Source: Microvirga flavescens
GTDB taxonomy: Bacteria > Pseudomonadota > Alphaproteobacteria > Rhizobiales > Beijerinckiaceae
Reading direction: 5' to 3'
Length of the DNA stretch: 64,000 nucleotides
Assembly (NCBI RefSeq): GCF_003290125.1
Contig: NZ_QMKH01000006.1
Span: forward strand, 167,086-231,085
The position numbers and the translations under genes were made by a program. Numbering within the stretch: position 1 is the first letter of the stretch; each line of letters opens with the position of its first letter. The notes beneath the pieces are model-generated. The model saw only the letters and a list, made by a program, of their open reading frames with translations, was not told where the DNA came from and did not search any database. Below, in pieces: positions 7,956 to 17,932 of this stretch.

Positions 7956-8530
7956 TCACGAATACCAATTCGACCCTCATCGCTCCGGCCCCCGTCGGGG
8001 CGCTCGATCCGGCGACGGGGCAGCCCGTCGGGGCGAACGATCCGTTCTTCGGTTCGATCAAGGATGAGCTGGCCGACAAGGGTTTCCTCGTCACCTCGAC
8101 GGAGGATCTCATCAACTGGGCCCGCACCGGCTCGCTGATGTGGATGACCTTCGGCCTCGCTTGCTGCGCCGTGGAAATGATGCAGGCTTCCATGCCGCGC
8201 TTCGACGTGGAGCGTTTCGGTTTCGCACCCCGCGCCAGCCCGCGCCAGTCCGACGTGATGATCGTCGCCGGCACGCTCACCAACAAGATGGCCCCCGCGC
8301 TCCGCAAGGTCTACGACCAGATGCCCGAGCCGCGCTACGTCATCTCGATGGGTTCCTGCGCCAATGGCGGCGGGTACTATCACTATTCCTATTCGGTGGT
8401 GCGCGGCTGCGACCGCATCGTGCCCGTCGACATCTACGTTCCCGGCTGTCCTCCCACTGCTGAAGCGCTGCTTTACGGCATCCTGCTTCTGCAGAAGAAG
8501 ATCCGCCGCACCGGCACTATCGAGCGCTGA
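7946..8530 (+). CDS. nuoB: NuoB, NADH-quinone oxidoreductase subunit B (cluster N2)
   Basis: Peripheral-arm subunit that holds the terminal [4Fe-4S] cluster N2 and passes electrons to quinone. The 194-residue product carries the expected ligands Cys73-Cys74 ([10 protein letters not shown]), Cys138 (GSCANGGG) and Cys168 (VPGCPPTAE). The ATG at 7946 is chosen because GGGAG lies upstream at the right distance inside nuoA and the protein then starts MGLITNT; a longer in-frame extension inside nuoA has no support. The N-terminal 40 residues are a variable extension common in alphaproteobacteria. Confidence 0.97.
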   Translation: MGLITNTNSTLIAPAPVGALDPATGQPVGANDPFFGSIKDELADKGFLVTSTEDLINWARTGSLMWMTFGLACCAVEMMQASMPRFDVERFGFAPRASPRQSDVMIVAGTLTNKMAPALRKVYDQMPEPRYVISMGSCANGGGYYHYSYSVVRGCDRIVPVDIYVPGCPPTAEALLYGILLLQKKIRRTGTIER

Positions 8531-8547
8531 ACGAAAAAGGTTATCGC

Positions 8548-9150
8548 ATGAGCGCGGAGCTTCAGGCCCTGAGCGACCACATCGCCGCCTCCCTTGGCGG
8601 AACGGTGAAGGAGCAGGCCATCGCCTATGGCGAACTGACCATCGGCGTCGGCGGACAGGATATCGTCAAAACCATCGAGTTCCTGCGTGACGATTCGAAG
8701 TGTCTCTTCGTCAGCTTCATCGACTTGTGCGGGGCGGATTATCCGGGGCGCGAAATGCGCTTCGATGTGGTCTATCACCTGCTGTCGCCGCGCCATAACC
8801 AGCGCATCCGCGTGAAGGTCGCAACCGACGAGGTGACGCCTGTTCCCTCGATCATCGGTGTGTTCCCCTCCGCCAACTGGTTCGAGCGCGAGGCTTATGA
8901 CCTCTACGGCATCCTCTTCTCCGGCCATCCGGATCTGCGCCGTCTTCTCACCGATTACGGCTTCGAGGGCTTCCCGCTCCGCAAGGACTTCCCGCTCACC
9001 GGCTTTGTCGAGGTTCGCTACGATGATGCCCAGGCGCGCGTGGTCTATGAGCCGGTGAAGCTGAACCAGGAATTCCGCAACTTCGACTTCCTCTCGCCGT
9101 GGGAGGGCACGGACTACGTGCTCCCGGGCGACGAGAAGGCGAAGGCGTAA
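8548..9150 (+). CDS. nuoC: NuoC, NADH-quinone oxidoreductase subunit C (30 kDa type)
   Basis: Peripheral-arm structural subunit of complex I that packs against NuoD. The 200-residue product shows the family signature [20 protein letters not shown] and the C-terminal FPLRKDFPL...[15 protein letters not shown]. It is separate from NuoD here, unlike the NuoCD fusion of enterobacteria. It lies 17 bases after nuoB and 18 before nuoD. Confidence 0.97.
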   Translation: MSAELQALSDHIAASLGGTVKEQAIAYGELTIGVGGQDIVKTIEFLRDDSKCLFVSFIDLCGADYPGREMRFDVVYHLLSPRHNQRIRVKVATDEVTPVPSIIGVFPSANWFEREAYDLYGILFSGHPDLRRLLTDYGFEGFPLRKDFPLTGFVEVRYDDAQARVVYEPVKLNQEFRNFDFLSPWEGTDYVLPGDEKAKA

Positions 9151-9168
9151 AGCGGAGAGGGCGATCCA

Positions 9169-10359
9169 ATGGGCGAGCATAATATCCGCAACTTCTCGAT
9201 CAACTTCGGCCCGCAGCATCCGGCGGCGCACGGCGTGCTGCGCCTCGTGCTGGAGCTGGACGGTGAGGTGGTCGAGCGTGTCGATCCGCATATCGGCCTG
9301 CTTCATCGCGGCACCGAGAAGCTGATCGAGTACAAGACCTACACGCAGGCGACACCTTATTTCGACCGGCTCGATTACGTCGCGCCGATGAACCAGGAAC
9401 ATGCGTTCTGCCTTGCGGCCGAGCGGCTTCTCGGCATCGAAGTGCCGCGCCGCGCGCAGCTCATCCGCGTGCTGTTCTCGGAAATCGGGCGTCTTCTCTC
9501 GCACCTGCTCAACGTGACGACGCAGGCGATGGACGTGGGCGCGCTCACGCCGCCGCTCTGGGGCTTCGAGGAACGCGAAAAGCTGATGGTGTTCTACGAG
9601 CGCGCTTCCGGCGCGCGCATGCACGCCAACTATTTCCGTCCCGGCGGCGTGAACATGGACATCACGCCCGAGCTCATCGACGACATCGAAGCCTTCTGCG
9701 ACCCGTTCCTGAAGGTCGTGGACGACCTCGACGCCCTCGTGATGGACAACCGCATCTTCAAGCAGCGTAACGTCGATATCGGCGTGGTGACGCTCGACGA
9801 ATGCTGGAAATGGGGCTTCTCGGGCGTCATGGTGCGCGGCTCCGGCGCGCCGTGGGACCTGCGCAAGTCGCAGCCCTACGAGTGCTACGAGGAAATGGAT
9901 TTCGACATTCCCGTCGGCAAGAACGGCGACAGCTACGACCGTCAGGTGATCCGCATGGAAGAGATGCGCCAGTCGGTCCGCATCATGAAGCAGTGCGTCG
10001 CCAAGCTCCGTCAGCCTGACGGGAAGGGGCCCGTGCGCACGCTCGACGGCAAGGTTGCGGCGCCCTCGCGCAAGGACATGAAGCGCTCGATGGAAGCGCT
10101 GATCCACCACTTCAAGCTCTACACGGAAGGCTTCCATGTGCCGGCGGGCGAGGTCTACGCTGCCGTCGAGGCTCCGAAGGGCGAGTTCGGCGTCTATCTC
10201 GTGTCGGACGGCTCCAACAAGCCGTATCGCTGCAAGATCCGCGCTCCGGGGTTCGCGCACCTGCAGGCGATGGACTTCATGTGCCGTGGGCACATGCTGG
10301 CCGACGTCTCGTGCATTCTAGGTACGCTCGACATCGTGTTCGGCGAGGTCGATCGGTGA
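9169..10359 (+). CDS. nuoD: NuoD, NADH-quinone oxidoreductase subunit D (49 kDa type)
   Basis: The 49-kDa subunit forms most of the quinone-binding cavity next to NuoB. The 396-residue product begins with the conserved [21 protein letters not shown], has [13 protein letters not shown], and ends with the standard [23 protein letters not shown]. Full length for the family. Its TGA overlaps the GTG of the small membrane-protein gene at 10356 (GTGA), so the two are probably translationally coupled. Confidence 0.97.
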   Translation: MGEHNIRNFSINFGPQHPAAHGVLRLVLELDGEVVERVDPHIGLLHRGTEKLIEYKTYTQATPYFDRLDYVAPMNQEHAFCLAAERLLGIEVPRRAQLIRVLFSEIGRLLSHLLNVTTQAMDVGALTPPLWGFEEREKLMVFYERASGARMHANYFRPGGVNMDITPELIDDIEAFCDPFLKVVDDLDALVMDNRIFKQRNVDIGVVTLDECWKWGFSGVMVRGSGAPWDLRKSQPYECYEEMDFDIPVGKNGDSYDRQVIRMEEMRQSVRIMKQCVAKLRQPDGKGPVRTLDGKVAAPSRKDMKRSMEALIHHFKLYTEGFHVPAGEVYAAVEAPKGEFGVYLVSDGSNKPYRCKIRAPGFAHLQAMDFMCRGHMLADVSCILGTLDIVFGEVDR

Positions 10360-10637
10360 GCGTGATCGTGACAGCCGCGAGAGGTGTCGCATTCGGTGCT
10401 ACAATCGTAGCGTCGCTCTTTGCGAGCGGGTTCGTCGCATGGCTTGTCACGTATTTCTTTATTGATGGCTCCGAGCCTGAGAGTCCGGGAACCGACCCGG
10501 GGGCTGGCTTGGCGTTCCTTGGGCTTCTGTTCGTTTTTGCTCCGGTTTTTGTGGCCGCAGGCAGTGTTCTGAGCTGGAAGTTCGTCATTAGGAAGATTGG
10601 GCGGCAGCAGGGTTCGATGAACTCTGCCGTTGCTTGA
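10356..10637 (+). CDS. Two-helix membrane protein of unknown function inside the nuo operon
   Basis: The GTG at 10356 overlaps the nuoD stop codon (GTGA), giving a 93-residue product. It has two predicted membrane helices (about residues 9-37 and 50-72) joined by an acidic, proline-rich loop ([13 protein letters not shown]), then a basic tail [13 protein letters not shown]. No family is recognised. It is not one of the 14 core subunits. Base composition is less GC-rich than in nuoD and nuoE. An ORF running further upstream into nuoD is rejected because it would need long overlap. It could be a lineage-specific assembly or accessory factor, or a passenger. Confidence 0.6.
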   Translation: MSVIVTAARGVAFGATIVASLFASGFVAWLVTYFFIDGSEPESPGTDPGAGLAFLGLLFVFAPVFVAAGSVLSWKFVIRKIGRQQGSMNSAVA

Positions 10638-10651
10638 TACAGAGGTAAGAG

Positions 10652-11347
10652 ATGGCTGTTCGTAAGGTCGCTCCTGAGGAATTGCAGCCCAAAAGCTTCG
10701 CGTTCACGCCTGAAACCGAAGCCTTTGCGCAAGCGCAGATCGCCAAGTACCCGCCGGGCCGTCAGGCTTCGGCGGTGATTCCGCTGCTCTGGCGCGTGCA
10801 GGAACAGCATGACGGCTGGTTGCCGCAGAAGGCCATCGAGGTGGTCGCCGCGCGGCTCGACATGCCGCCGATCCGCGTGATGGAGGTGGCGACCTTCTAC
10901 ACGATGTTCAACCTCGCCCCGGTCGGCAAGTATTTCATCCAGTTCTGCGGCACCACGCCCTGCCAGCTTCGTGGCGCGGGCGACATCAAGAAGGTGCTGG
11001 AAGCCCGCGTCGGCGAGCAGGGCCATGTGAGCGACGATGGCATCTTCTCCTGGCTCGAGGTCGAGTGCTTGGGCGCGTGCTGCAACGCGCCGATGGTGCA
11101 GATCAACGACGATTACTATGAAGACCTGACCACCGAAAACTTCGAGAAGCTGCTCGACGATCTCGCCGCCGGCCGCCCCGTGAAGAAGGGCCCGCAGAAT
11201 GGTCGCCACGCTTCCGAGCCGCAAGACGCGATCAAGACGCTGCAGGACCCCTCGCTCTATGACGGGTCCGTCATCGGCTCCTGGCGCAAGCGTTTCGAGG
11301 AAGAGGCGGTGAAGGCCGCCGACGCCGACACCGAAAAGAAGTCCTGA
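10652..11347 (+). CDS. nuoE: NuoE, NADH-quinone oxidoreductase subunit E (24 kDa type)
   Basis: Thioredoxin-like [2Fe-2S] subunit (cluster N1a) of the NADH dehydrogenase module. Ligands are in [10 protein letters not shown] and CLGACCNAP. The product is 231 residues, longer than the enterobacterial subunit because of a charged C-terminal tail, as in other alphaproteobacteria. AGAGGTAAGAG precedes the ATG. Confidence 0.97.
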   Translation: MAVRKVAPEELQPKSFAFTPETEAFAQAQIAKYPPGRQASAVIPLLWRVQEQHDGWLPQKAIEVVAARLDMPPIRVMEVATFYTMFNLAPVGKYFIQFCGTTPCQLRGAGDIKKVLEARVGEQGHVSDDGIFSWLEVECLGACCNAPMVQINDDYYEDLTTENFEKLLDDLAAGRPVKKGPQNGRHASEPQDAIKTLQDPSLYDGSVIGSWRKRFEEEAVKAADADTEKKS

Positions 11348-11360
11348 GGGAGGAACAGAC

Positions 11361-12662
11361 ATGCTTCAGGACAAAGACCGCATTTTCACCAACCTCTACG
11401 GCCTGCATTCGCCGGGCCTGAAGGCTGCGCAGATGCGCGGCGCCTGGGACGGCACCAAGTTCCTGCTCGAGAAGGGCAAGGATTGGATCATCGACGAGAT
11501 GAAGAAGTCGGGCCTTCGCGGGCGCGGCGGCGCGGGCTTCCCGACCGGCATGAAGTGGTCCTTCATGCCCAAGCAGTCGGATGGCCGTCCGAGCTACCTC
11601 GTCGTCAACGCGGACGAGTCGGAGCCGGGCACCTGTAAGGATCGCGAGATCATGCGGCACGATCCGCATCTTCTTGTCGAAGGCTGCCTCATCGCGTCCT
11701 TCGCCATGAATGCGAACGCGGCCTACATCTACATCCGTGGCGAATACATCGCCGAGAAGCACGCGCTGCAGAAGGCCATCGACGAGGCCTATGAGGCCAA
11801 GCTCATCGGCAAGGACAACATCCACGGCTATCCCTTCGACCTCTATCTCCACCACGGCGCGGGCGCTTACATCTGCGGCGAGGAGACAGCGCTTCTGGAG
11901 AGCCTCGAGGGCAAGAAGGGCATGCCGCGCCTCAAGCCTCCGTTCCCGGCGAACATGGGCCTCTATGGCTGTCCGACGACGGTGAACAACGTGGAATCGA
12001 TTGCGGTGGCGGGCACGATCCTGCGCCGTGGCGCGTCCTGGTTCTCGGGCATCGGCCGCCCGAACAACGTGGGCACCAAGCTGTTCTGCGTTTCCGGCCA
12101 TGTGAACAAGCCGTGCAACGTGGAAGAGGCGATGGGCATCACCTTCCGCGAGCTCATCGACACCCATTGCGGCGGCATTCGCGGCGGCTGGGACAACCTG
12201 CTTGCGGTGATCCCCGGCGGATCATCCGTGCCGTGCGTTCCTGCGGACCAGATCGCCGACGCCTACATGGATTTCGACACCCTGCGCGGCCTGCGCTCGG
12301 GCCTCGGCACGGCGGCGGTCATCGTCATGGACAAGTCCACCGACATCGTGCGCGCCATCGCCCGCATCTCGTACTTCTACAAGCATGAGAGCTGCGGCCA
12401 GTGCACGCCGTGCCGCGAAGGCACGGGCTGGATGTGGCGCGTTCTGAACCGCATGGCGGAAGGCCGCGCGCAGAAGCGCGAAATCGACATGCTGCTCGAA
12501 GTGTCGACCCAGATCGAAGGCCACACCATCTGCGCGCTCGGCGATGCGGCGGCGTGGCCGGTGCAGGGCCTCATCCGGCATTTCCGGCATGAGATCGAGA
12601 AGCGCATCGACGACTATGCGGCGAACCCGCATTCCGAATCCGTGCTGATTGCGGCGGAGTGA
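11361..12662 (+). CDS. nuoF: NuoF, NADH-quinone oxidoreductase subunit F (51 kDa type)
   Basis: Catalytic NADH-oxidising subunit with FMN and a [4Fe-4S] cluster (N3). The 433-residue product contains the FMN/NADH glycine-rich motif [13 protein letters not shown], the second nucleotide-site motif [19 protein letters not shown], and the cluster motif [15 protein letters not shown] with the fourth cysteine in [23 protein letters not shown] lies upstream of the ATG. Confidence 0.98.
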   Translation: MLQDKDRIFTNLYGLHSPGLKAAQMRGAWDGTKFLLEKGKDWIIDEMKKSGLRGRGGAGFPTGMKWSFMPKQSDGRPSYLVVNADESEPGTCKDREIMRHDPHLLVEGCLIASFAMNANAAYIYIRGEYIAEKHALQKAIDEAYEAKLIGKDNIHGYPFDLYLHHGAGAYICGEETALLESLEGKKGMPRLKPPFPANMGLYGCPTTVNNVESIAVAGTILRRGASWFSGIGRPNNVGTKLFCVSGHVNKPCNVEEAMGITFRELIDTHCGGIRGGWDNLLAVIPGGSSVPCVPADQIADAYMDFDTLRGLRSGLGTAAVIVMDKSTDIVRAIARISYFYKHESCGQCTPCREGTGWMWRVLNRMAEGRAQKREIDMLLEVSTQIEGHTICALGDAAAWPVQGLIRHFRHEIEKRIDDYAANPHSESVLIAAE

Positions 12663-12666
12663 AGTC

Positions 12667-13224
12667 ATGACAGGAACGGCACAAGGCTTCACGCCTCCCC
12701 GCAAAGAGCCGGTTGGGATCGGTGGCTGGCTGATCCTGCCCATCATCGGGTTTATTGGAACACTCGGCCTAACGATCTTCAATCTCTCAGGACTCTTCAA
12801 GGAGCTTGACGGATTTATTGCGATCTTCTCCGCGACTTCAGGGCAGCTTGCCGAGATGAGGCTTCCCGTAGCGTTGTCTATGCTGGGTGGCGTGGCAGTG
12901 ATCCTGAGCGCTGGCGCGTGCTTGGTCTTCATCTTCCAGAAGAAGCCGATCATCGTGAAGGCCGCGACAGCGCACTACCTTATTCTCGTGGCTGCAAGCC
13001 TGATCGAGCTTTGGGGGGATGCAAGGTTTCGCGAGATACTTCCTGACGAGCCGGTCGATCCCAAGGTGGCCAGGGATACGGTGCGCGTGTTCATGACTGC
13101 GCTGATCTGGATCCCGTATTTTCACGTTTCCAAACGTGTGAAAAACACCTTCCGGAACCCTGTAGTCGGGCATAACGAGTCGGCTTCGGCCATGCGGCCC
13201 GCGCCATTGGATGCAAACTCATGA
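12667..13224 (+). CDS. DUF2569-like membrane protein inside the nuo operon
   Basis: A 185-residue polytopic protein with four hydrophobic stretches. The N-terminal GIGGWLILPIIGFIG is the hallmark of DUF2569 proteins (compare E. coli YdgK), whose function is unknown. The ATG at 12667 gives MTGTAQGFTPPRKEP; an in-frame upstream ATG at 12649 lies inside nuoF. Its stop overlaps the nuoG start as ATGA, so it is coupled to nuoG. It is not a complex I core subunit and its codon use is less GC-rich than its neighbours, which suggests later insertion into the operon. Confidence 0.75.
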   Translation: MTGTAQGFTPPRKEPVGIGGWLILPIIGFIGTLGLTIFNLSGLFKELDGFIAIFSATSGQLAEMRLPVALSMLGGVAVILSAGACLVFIFQKKPIIVKAATAHYLILVAASLIELWGDARFREILPDEPVDPKVARDTVRVFMTALIWIPYFHVSKRVKNTFRNPVVGHNESASAMRPAPLDANS

Positions 13225-15299
13225 CCAAGATCATCGTTGACGGTATCGAGGTAGACGTTCCGCCGGAGTTCACGCTGCTGCAGGCGGCGGAAGCGGCGGG
13301 CGCGGAAGTTCCGCGTTTCTGCTTCCATGAGCGTCTTTCCATCGCCGGCAATTGCCGCATGTGCCTTGTGGAAGTGAAAGGCGCGCCGAAGCCGGTCGCA
13401 TCCTGTGCCTGGGGCGTCCGCGATTGCCGTCCCGGCCCGAACGGCGAGCCGCCGGAGATTTCCACCAAGTCCGCGACGGTGAAGAAGGCGCGGGAAGGGG
13501 TGATGGAGTTCCTCCTCATCAACCACCCGCTCGACTGCCCGATCTGCGACCAGGGCGGCCAGTGCGACCTGCAGGACCAGGCGATGGCCTACGGCGTCGA
13601 CACCAGCCGCTACGAGGAAAACAAGCGCGCGGTGCCGGACAAGTATCTCGGCCCGCTGGTCAAGACCTCGATGAACCGGTGCATCCACTGCACCCGCTGC
13701 GTGCGCTTCACCACCGAAGTCGCAGGCGTCTCCGATCTCGGCGCGATCTGGCGCGGCGAGGACATGGAGATCACGAGCTATCTCGAAAAGGCGATGGGCT
13801 CGGAGCTGCAGGCCAACGTGGCGGATCTCTGCCCCGTCGGCGCGCTCACCCACAAGCCGGAAGCGTTCCACTATCGTCCGTGGGAGCTGAACAAGACCGA
13901 TTCCGTCGATGTGGTGGATGCGGTCGGCTCCTCGATCCGCGTCGACTCGCGTGGCCGCGAAGTCATGCGCATTCTGCCGCGCGTGAACGAGGCGGTGAAC
14001 GAGGAATGGATCACCGACAAGGCGCGCCAGATCGTGGACGGCCTGCGCGTGCAGCGCCTCGACCGCCCCTTCGTGCGCGAGAACGGCAAGCTGCGCCCGG
14101 CCACCTGGCAGGAGGCCTTCGGCGTCATCGCGAGCCGCGTGAAGGGCACGGCTCCGAAGAAGATCGGCGCCGTCGTCGGCGATCTTGCCGCGGTTGAGGA
14201 AATCTACGCGCTCAAGCTCCTCATGCAGAGCCTCGGCGTTGCGAATATCGACGCCCGTCAGGACGGCGCGGCGCTGTCGCCCGCTTTCGGCCGAGCGTCG
14301 TATGTCTTCAATTCGACCATCGCCGGCATCGAGGAAGCGGACGCGATCCTCATCGTCGGCTCGAACCCGCGTGTCGAGGCATCTCTCGTCAACGTGCGCA
14401 TCCGCAAGCGCTGGCGCGCGGCTCCGCTGCCGATCGCGCTGATCGGTGAGAAGGTCGACCTGACCTACGCTTACGAGCACCTCGGCGCTGGCCCCGAGAC
14501 CTTGGCGGAACTTGCCGCTGGTCGTCACAGCTTCGTCGAGAAGCTGAAGGCCGCGAAGAAGCCGCTCATCATCGTCGGGCAGGGCGCTTTGTCCCGCGCC
14601 GATGGTCAGGCGATCCTCTCGCTTGCCGCACAGCTCGCGCGCAGCGTCGGCGCTGTCGCGGAAGGCTGGAACGGGTTCTCGATTCTCCACACCGCTGCCT
14701 CCCGCGTCGGCGCGCTCGATCTCGGCTTCGTGCCGGGTGAGGGCGGCCTGAATGCGCAGGACATGGCCAAGGGCGGCGTGGACGTTCTGTTCAACCTCGG
14801 GGCCGACGAGATCGACGTCGCTCCGGGTGCTTTTGTGATCTACCAGGGCACCCACGGCGACCGCGGCGCGCACCGCGCGGACGTGATCCTGCCCGGCGCG
14901 GCCTATACGGAAAAGTCCGCGACTTACGTGAATACGGAAGGCCGGGTGCAGATGGCCAACCGCGCGGCTTTCGCTCCGGGCGATGCCCGTGAGGATTGGG
15001 CGATCCTGCGCGCGCTCTCCGACGTGCTCGGCCAGCGCCTGCCGTTCGACTCGCTCAACGCGCTTCGGGCCAAGCTTTATGCGGAATATCCGCATTTCGC
15101 GGCTCTCGACGAGGTGGCGCAGGGCGATGTGGCGAAGGCCGTGGAGGCGCTTGCCGCCATCGGCGGCACGCCGGGCCGCGACGCCTTCCAGAGCCCGGTC
15201 AAGGACTTCTATCTCACGAACCCGATCGCCCGCGCGTCCGGTGTGATGGCCGAGTGCTCCGCGCTCGCCCGCCATGTCCGGCTCGAGGCGGCCGAGTAA
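13221..15299 (+). CDS. nuoG: NuoG, NADH-quinone oxidoreductase subunit G (75 kDa type)
   Basis: The 75-kDa subunit carries the iron-sulfur chain of the NADH module. The N-terminal ferredoxin domain has CRMCLVEVKG, followed by the His-Cys cluster motif HPLDCPICDQGGQCDLQD and CIHCTRCVRF...LCPVGALTHK. The remainder is a molybdopterin-oxidoreductase-like fold without cofactor. 692 residues is normal for alphaproteobacteria (shorter than the enterobacterial form). It shares ATGA with the preceding DUF2569-like gene. Confidence 0.98.
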   Translation: MTKIIVDGIEVDVPPEFTLLQAAEAAGAEVPRFCFHERLSIAGNCRMCLVEVKGAPKPVASCAWGVRDCRPGPNGEPPEISTKSATVKKAREGVMEFLLINHPLDCPICDQGGQCDLQDQAMAYGVDTSRYEENKRAVPDKYLGPLVKTSMNRCIHCTRCVRFTTEVAGVSDLGAIWRGEDMEITSYLEKAMGSELQANVADLCPVGALTHKPEAFHYRPWELNKTDSVDVVDAVGSSIRVDSRGREVMRILPRVNEAVNEEWITDKARQIVDGLRVQRLDRPFVRENGKLRPATWQEAFGVIASRVKGTAPKKIGAVVGDLAAVEEIYALKLLMQSLGVANIDARQDGAALSPAFGRASYVFNSTIAGIEEADAILIVGSNPRVEASLVNVRIRKRWRAAPLPIALIGEKVDLTYAYEHLGAGPETLAELAAGRHSFVEKLKAAKKPLIIVGQGALSRADGQAILSLAAQLARSVGAVAEGWNGFSILHTAASRVGALDLGFVPGEGGLNAQDMAKGGVDVLFNLGADEIDVAPGAFVIYQGTHGDRGAHRADVILPGAAYTEKSATYVNTEGRVQMANRAAFAPGDAREDWAILRALSDVLGQRLPFDSLNALRAKLYAEYPHFAALDEVAQGDVAKAVEALAAIGGTPGRDAFQSPVKDFYLTNPIARASGVMAECSALARHVRLEAAE

Positions 15300-15311
15300 G
15301 AGGAACCGAAC

Positions 15312-16337
15312 ATGGAACTCGGAGACCTTCTCCTCTCTCTGGCGATCATCCTGGGCAAGAGCCTGCTCCTGCTCGTGGCGCTTCTCGTCTTCATCGCCTA
15401 CGCGCTTCTGGCCGACCGCAAGATCTGGGCGGCGGTGCAGCTGCGGCGCGGTCCGAACGTGGTCGGCCCCTGGGGCCTGTTCCAGTCGTTCGCGGACCTG
15501 TTGAAGTTCGTGTTCAAGGAACCGGTGATCCCGGCTCCCGCCAACAAGGGCATGTTCCTGCTCGCCCCGCTGCTGACCTGTACGCTGGCGCTCGCAGCGT
15601 GGGCCGTGATCCCGCTCAACGCGGGCTGGGCCATCGCCAACATCAATGTGGGCGTTCTCTACATCTTCGCGATCTCGTCGCTCGGCGTTTACGGCGTCAT
15701 CATGGGCGGCTGGGCCTCGAACTCGAAATACGCCTTCCTCGGCGCGCTCCGTTCCGCCGCGCAGATGGTGTCTTACGAAGTCTCCATCGGCTTCGTAATC
15801 GTCACCGTGCTCATGTGCGCGGGCACGCTGAATCTCTCGGGTATCGTCGAGGCGCAGGATACGCGCTTCGGCATCCTCGGCTGGTACTGGCTGCCGCTTC
15901 TGCCGATGTTCGTGGTGTTCTTCGTCTCGGCTCTCGCGGAGACGAACCGTCCGCCCTTCGACCTGTCGGAAGCGGAATCGGAGCTCGTTGCGGGCTACAT
16001 GGTCGAGTATTCCTCGACGCCGTACCTTCTCTACATGCTCGGCGAATATGTGGCGATCATCACCATGTGCGCGCTCGGCACGATCCTCTTCCTCGGCGGC
16101 TGGCTGTCGCCGATCCCGTTCGCGCCCTTCACCTGGGTGCCGGGCGTGATCTGGTTCGTCATCAAGGCCAGCTTCCTGTTCTTCCTCTTCGCGATGGCGA
16201 AGGCGATGGTTCCGCGTTACCGCTACGACCAACTCATGCGTCTGGGCTGGAAGGTGTTCCTGCCGCTCTCGCTCATCATGGTCATCGTGGTCGCGGGCGT
16301 TCTGATGGCGTTCCGGCTCGCGCCGGGCATGCAGTAA
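15312..16337 (+). CDS. nuoH: NuoH, NADH-quinone oxidoreductase subunit H
   Basis: Membrane subunit that links the quinone cavity to the proton-pumping arm. The 341-residue product has about eight helices and the highly conserved loop [20 protein letters not shown], whose charged residues lie at the entrance to the quinone channel. A ribosome binding site AAGAGGAACC precedes the ATG. Confidence 0.98.
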   Translation: MELGDLLLSLAIILGKSLLLLVALLVFIAYALLADRKIWAAVQLRRGPNVVGPWGLFQSFADLLKFVFKEPVIPAPANKGMFLLAPLLTCTLALAAWAVIPLNAGWAIANINVGVLYIFAISSLGVYGVIMGGWASNSKYAFLGALRSAAQMVSYEVSIGFVIVTVLMCAGTLNLSGIVEAQDTRFGILGWYWLPLLPMFVVFFVSALAETNRPPFDLSEAESELVAGYMVEYSSTPYLLYMLGEYVAIITMCALGTILFLGGWLSPIPFAPFTWVPGVIWFVIKASFLFFLFAMAKAMVPRYRYDQLMRLGWKVFLPLSLIMVIVVAGVLMAFRLAPGMQ

Positions 16338-16349
16338 GGAAACCGGTCC

Positions 16350-16838
16350 ATGAAACTCGATCAGGTCGCGAAGTCGCTGCTGTTGAAGGAGTTCGTGTCG
16401 GGGTTCTTCCTCGCCATGCGCTATTTCTTCAAGCCGAAGGCCACCATCAATTATCCGTTCGAGCTGAGCCATCGCGGCCCGCGTTTTCGCGGGGAGCATG
16501 CGCTGCGCCGCTATCCCAACGGGGAAGAGCGCTGCATCGCCTGCAAGCTCTGCGAGGCCATCTGCCCGGCGCAGGCCATCACCATCGAAGCCGGCCCGCG
16601 CCGCAATGACGGCACGCGCCGCACCACGCGCTACGACATCGACATGGTGAAGTGCATCTATTGCGGCCTGTGCCAGGAGGCCTGCCCGGTGGATGCCATC
16701 GTCGAGGGGCCGAACCTGGAATTCTCGGTGGAGACCCGCGAGGAGCTCTACTACGACAAGGCTAAGCTTCTCGCGAACGGCGACCGGTGGGAGCGGGAGA
16801 TTGCCCGCAACCTCGTGAAGACCGCGCCGTACCGCTAA
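16350..16838 (+). CDS. nuoI: NuoI, NADH-quinone oxidoreductase subunit I (two [4Fe-4S] clusters)
   Basis: Ferredoxin-like subunit holding clusters N6a and N6b, passing electrons from NuoG to NuoB. Both motifs are intact: [16 protein letters not shown] and [16 protein letters not shown]. 162 residues, normal length. A 144-base gap with three hairpins follows before nuoJ, the largest break inside the operon apart from the two accessory genes. Confidence 0.98.
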   Translation: MKLDQVAKSLLLKEFVSGFFLAMRYFFKPKATINYPFELSHRGPRFRGEHALRRYPNGEERCIACKLCEAICPAQAITIEAGPRRNDGTRRTTRYDIDMVKCIYCGLCQEACPVDAIVEGPNLEFSVETREELYYDKAKLLANGDRWEREIARNLVKTAPYR

Positions 16839-16879
16839 ACGAATTTTTCCTGCCCGGCAGGGCAGGGGATTGAGCATGT

Positions 16880-16970
16880 CCCGGCGGGTTGTCCCGCCGG
16901 GATTTCTTGAAACGAGAGACAGGCCGCCGGTTCGCCGGCGCTTCGTCGGAAGGGGCCGCCTTGAGGCGGC
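16880..16970 (+). repeat. Array of three hairpins between nuoI and nuoJ
   Basis: Three perfect inverted repeats follow one another: 16880-16888 with 16893-16901 (9 bp, loop TTGT), 16925-16930 with 16935-16940 (6 bp, TTCG tetraloop), and 16955-16960 with 16965-16970 (6 bp, loop TTGA). None is followed by a T-run, so RNA processing, stability or translation control is more likely than termination. nuoJ starts 13 bases after the last. Confidence 0.65.
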
Positions 16971-16982
16971 TGAGCTTGAAGC

Positions 16983-17597
16983 ATGACGGTGACCGCCGCC
17001 TTCTTTTATCTGTTCTCGACCATCGCCATTGCCTCGGGCTTCATGGTGATCGCGTCGCGCAACCCCGTGCAATCGGTGCTCTTCCTCATCCTCGCCTTCG
17101 TCAACGCGGCGGGGCTCTTCCTGATGATGGGCGCGGAGTTCCTGGCGATGATCCTCGTCATCGTCTATGTCGGCGCGGTCGCGGTTCTGTTCCTCTTTGT
17201 CGTGATGATGCTCGACGTGGACTTCGCCGAGCTGCGCCAGGGCTTTCTGCAATACCTGCCCATCGGCGCGCTGATCGGCATCGTGTTCCTGCTCGAACTC
17301 GTCCTCGTCATCGGCACCTATGTGGTGGACCCGCACCTCATCCGCGCAACCACGGCGCCCATTCCGGCTGCTGACGTGATGACCAACACCCAGGCCATCG
17401 GCCAGGTGCTCTACACCCGTTATTTCTACTTCTTCCAGACGGCGGGCCTGATCCTGCTGGTGGCGATGATCGGCGCTATCGTGCTCACGCTGCGCGAGCG
17501 CACCGGCGTCAAGCGTCAGGACATCGCCAAGCAGAATGCCCGCACGCAGGAAACCGCCATCGAGGTGCGGAAGGTTCCCTTCCGCCAGGGCGTCTGA
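16983..17597 (+). CDS. nuoJ: NuoJ, NADH-quinone oxidoreductase subunit J
   Basis: Membrane subunit with five helices that links the quinone module to the antiporter-like subunits. The 204-residue product has the conserved third helix ([20 protein letters not shown]), whose pi-bulge helix rotates during turnover in known structures. The start lies just after the hairpin array. Confidence 0.96.
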   Translation: MTVTAAFFYLFSTIAIASGFMVIASRNPVQSVLFLILAFVNAAGLFLMMGAEFLAMILVIVYVGAVAVLFLFVVMMLDVDFAELRQGFLQYLPIGALIGIVFLLELVLVIGTYVVDPHLIRATTAPIPAADVMTNTQAIGQVLYTRYFYFFQTAGLILLVAMIGAIVLTLRERTGVKRQDIAKQNARTQETAIEVRKVPFRQGV

Positions 17598-17608
17598 GGA
17601 GCGAAAAC

Positions 17609-17917
17609 ATGGTTATCGGTCTCGGCCATTATCTCACCGTCGCCGCCGTGCTCTTCACGCTGGGCGTGTTCGGCATCTTCATCAACCGCAAGAACGTGAT
17701 CGTCATTCTGATGTCCATCGAGCTCATCCTGCTCTCGGTGAACATCAACATGGTCGCCTTCTCGACGCATCTGAACGACATCGTCGGCCAGGTCTTCGCG
17801 CTGCTGATCCTCACGGTAGCAGCGGCGGAGGCGGCCATCGGGCTCGCCATTCTCGTGGTGTTCTTCCGCAACCGCGGCTCCATCGCGGTCGAAGACGTCA
17901 ACATGATGAAGGGCTAA
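17609..17917 (+). CDS. nuoK: NuoK, NADH-quinone oxidoreductase subunit K
   Basis: Small three-helix membrane subunit (102 residues) of the proton path. The conserved membrane glutamates are present in [13 protein letters not shown] and in helix 3 ([11 protein letters not shown]). A ribosome binding site GAGGAGCG precedes the ATG, and nuoL follows after 15 bases. Confidence 0.97.
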   Translation: MVIGLGHYLTVAAVLFTLGVFGIFINRKNVIVILMSIELILLSVNINMVAFSTHLNDIVGQVFALLILTVAAAEAAIGLAILVVFFRNRGSIAVEDVNMMKG

Positions 17918-17932
17918 GGGGTAGGACAGGGC

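Noticed and set aside
13122..17336. A 1404-codon open frame on the - strand opposite nuoG-nuoJ
   Set aside because: It is antisense to well-identified complex I genes, has low-complexity Arg/His/Glu/Asp-rich composition and no ribosome binding site. It reflects GC-rich codon use.
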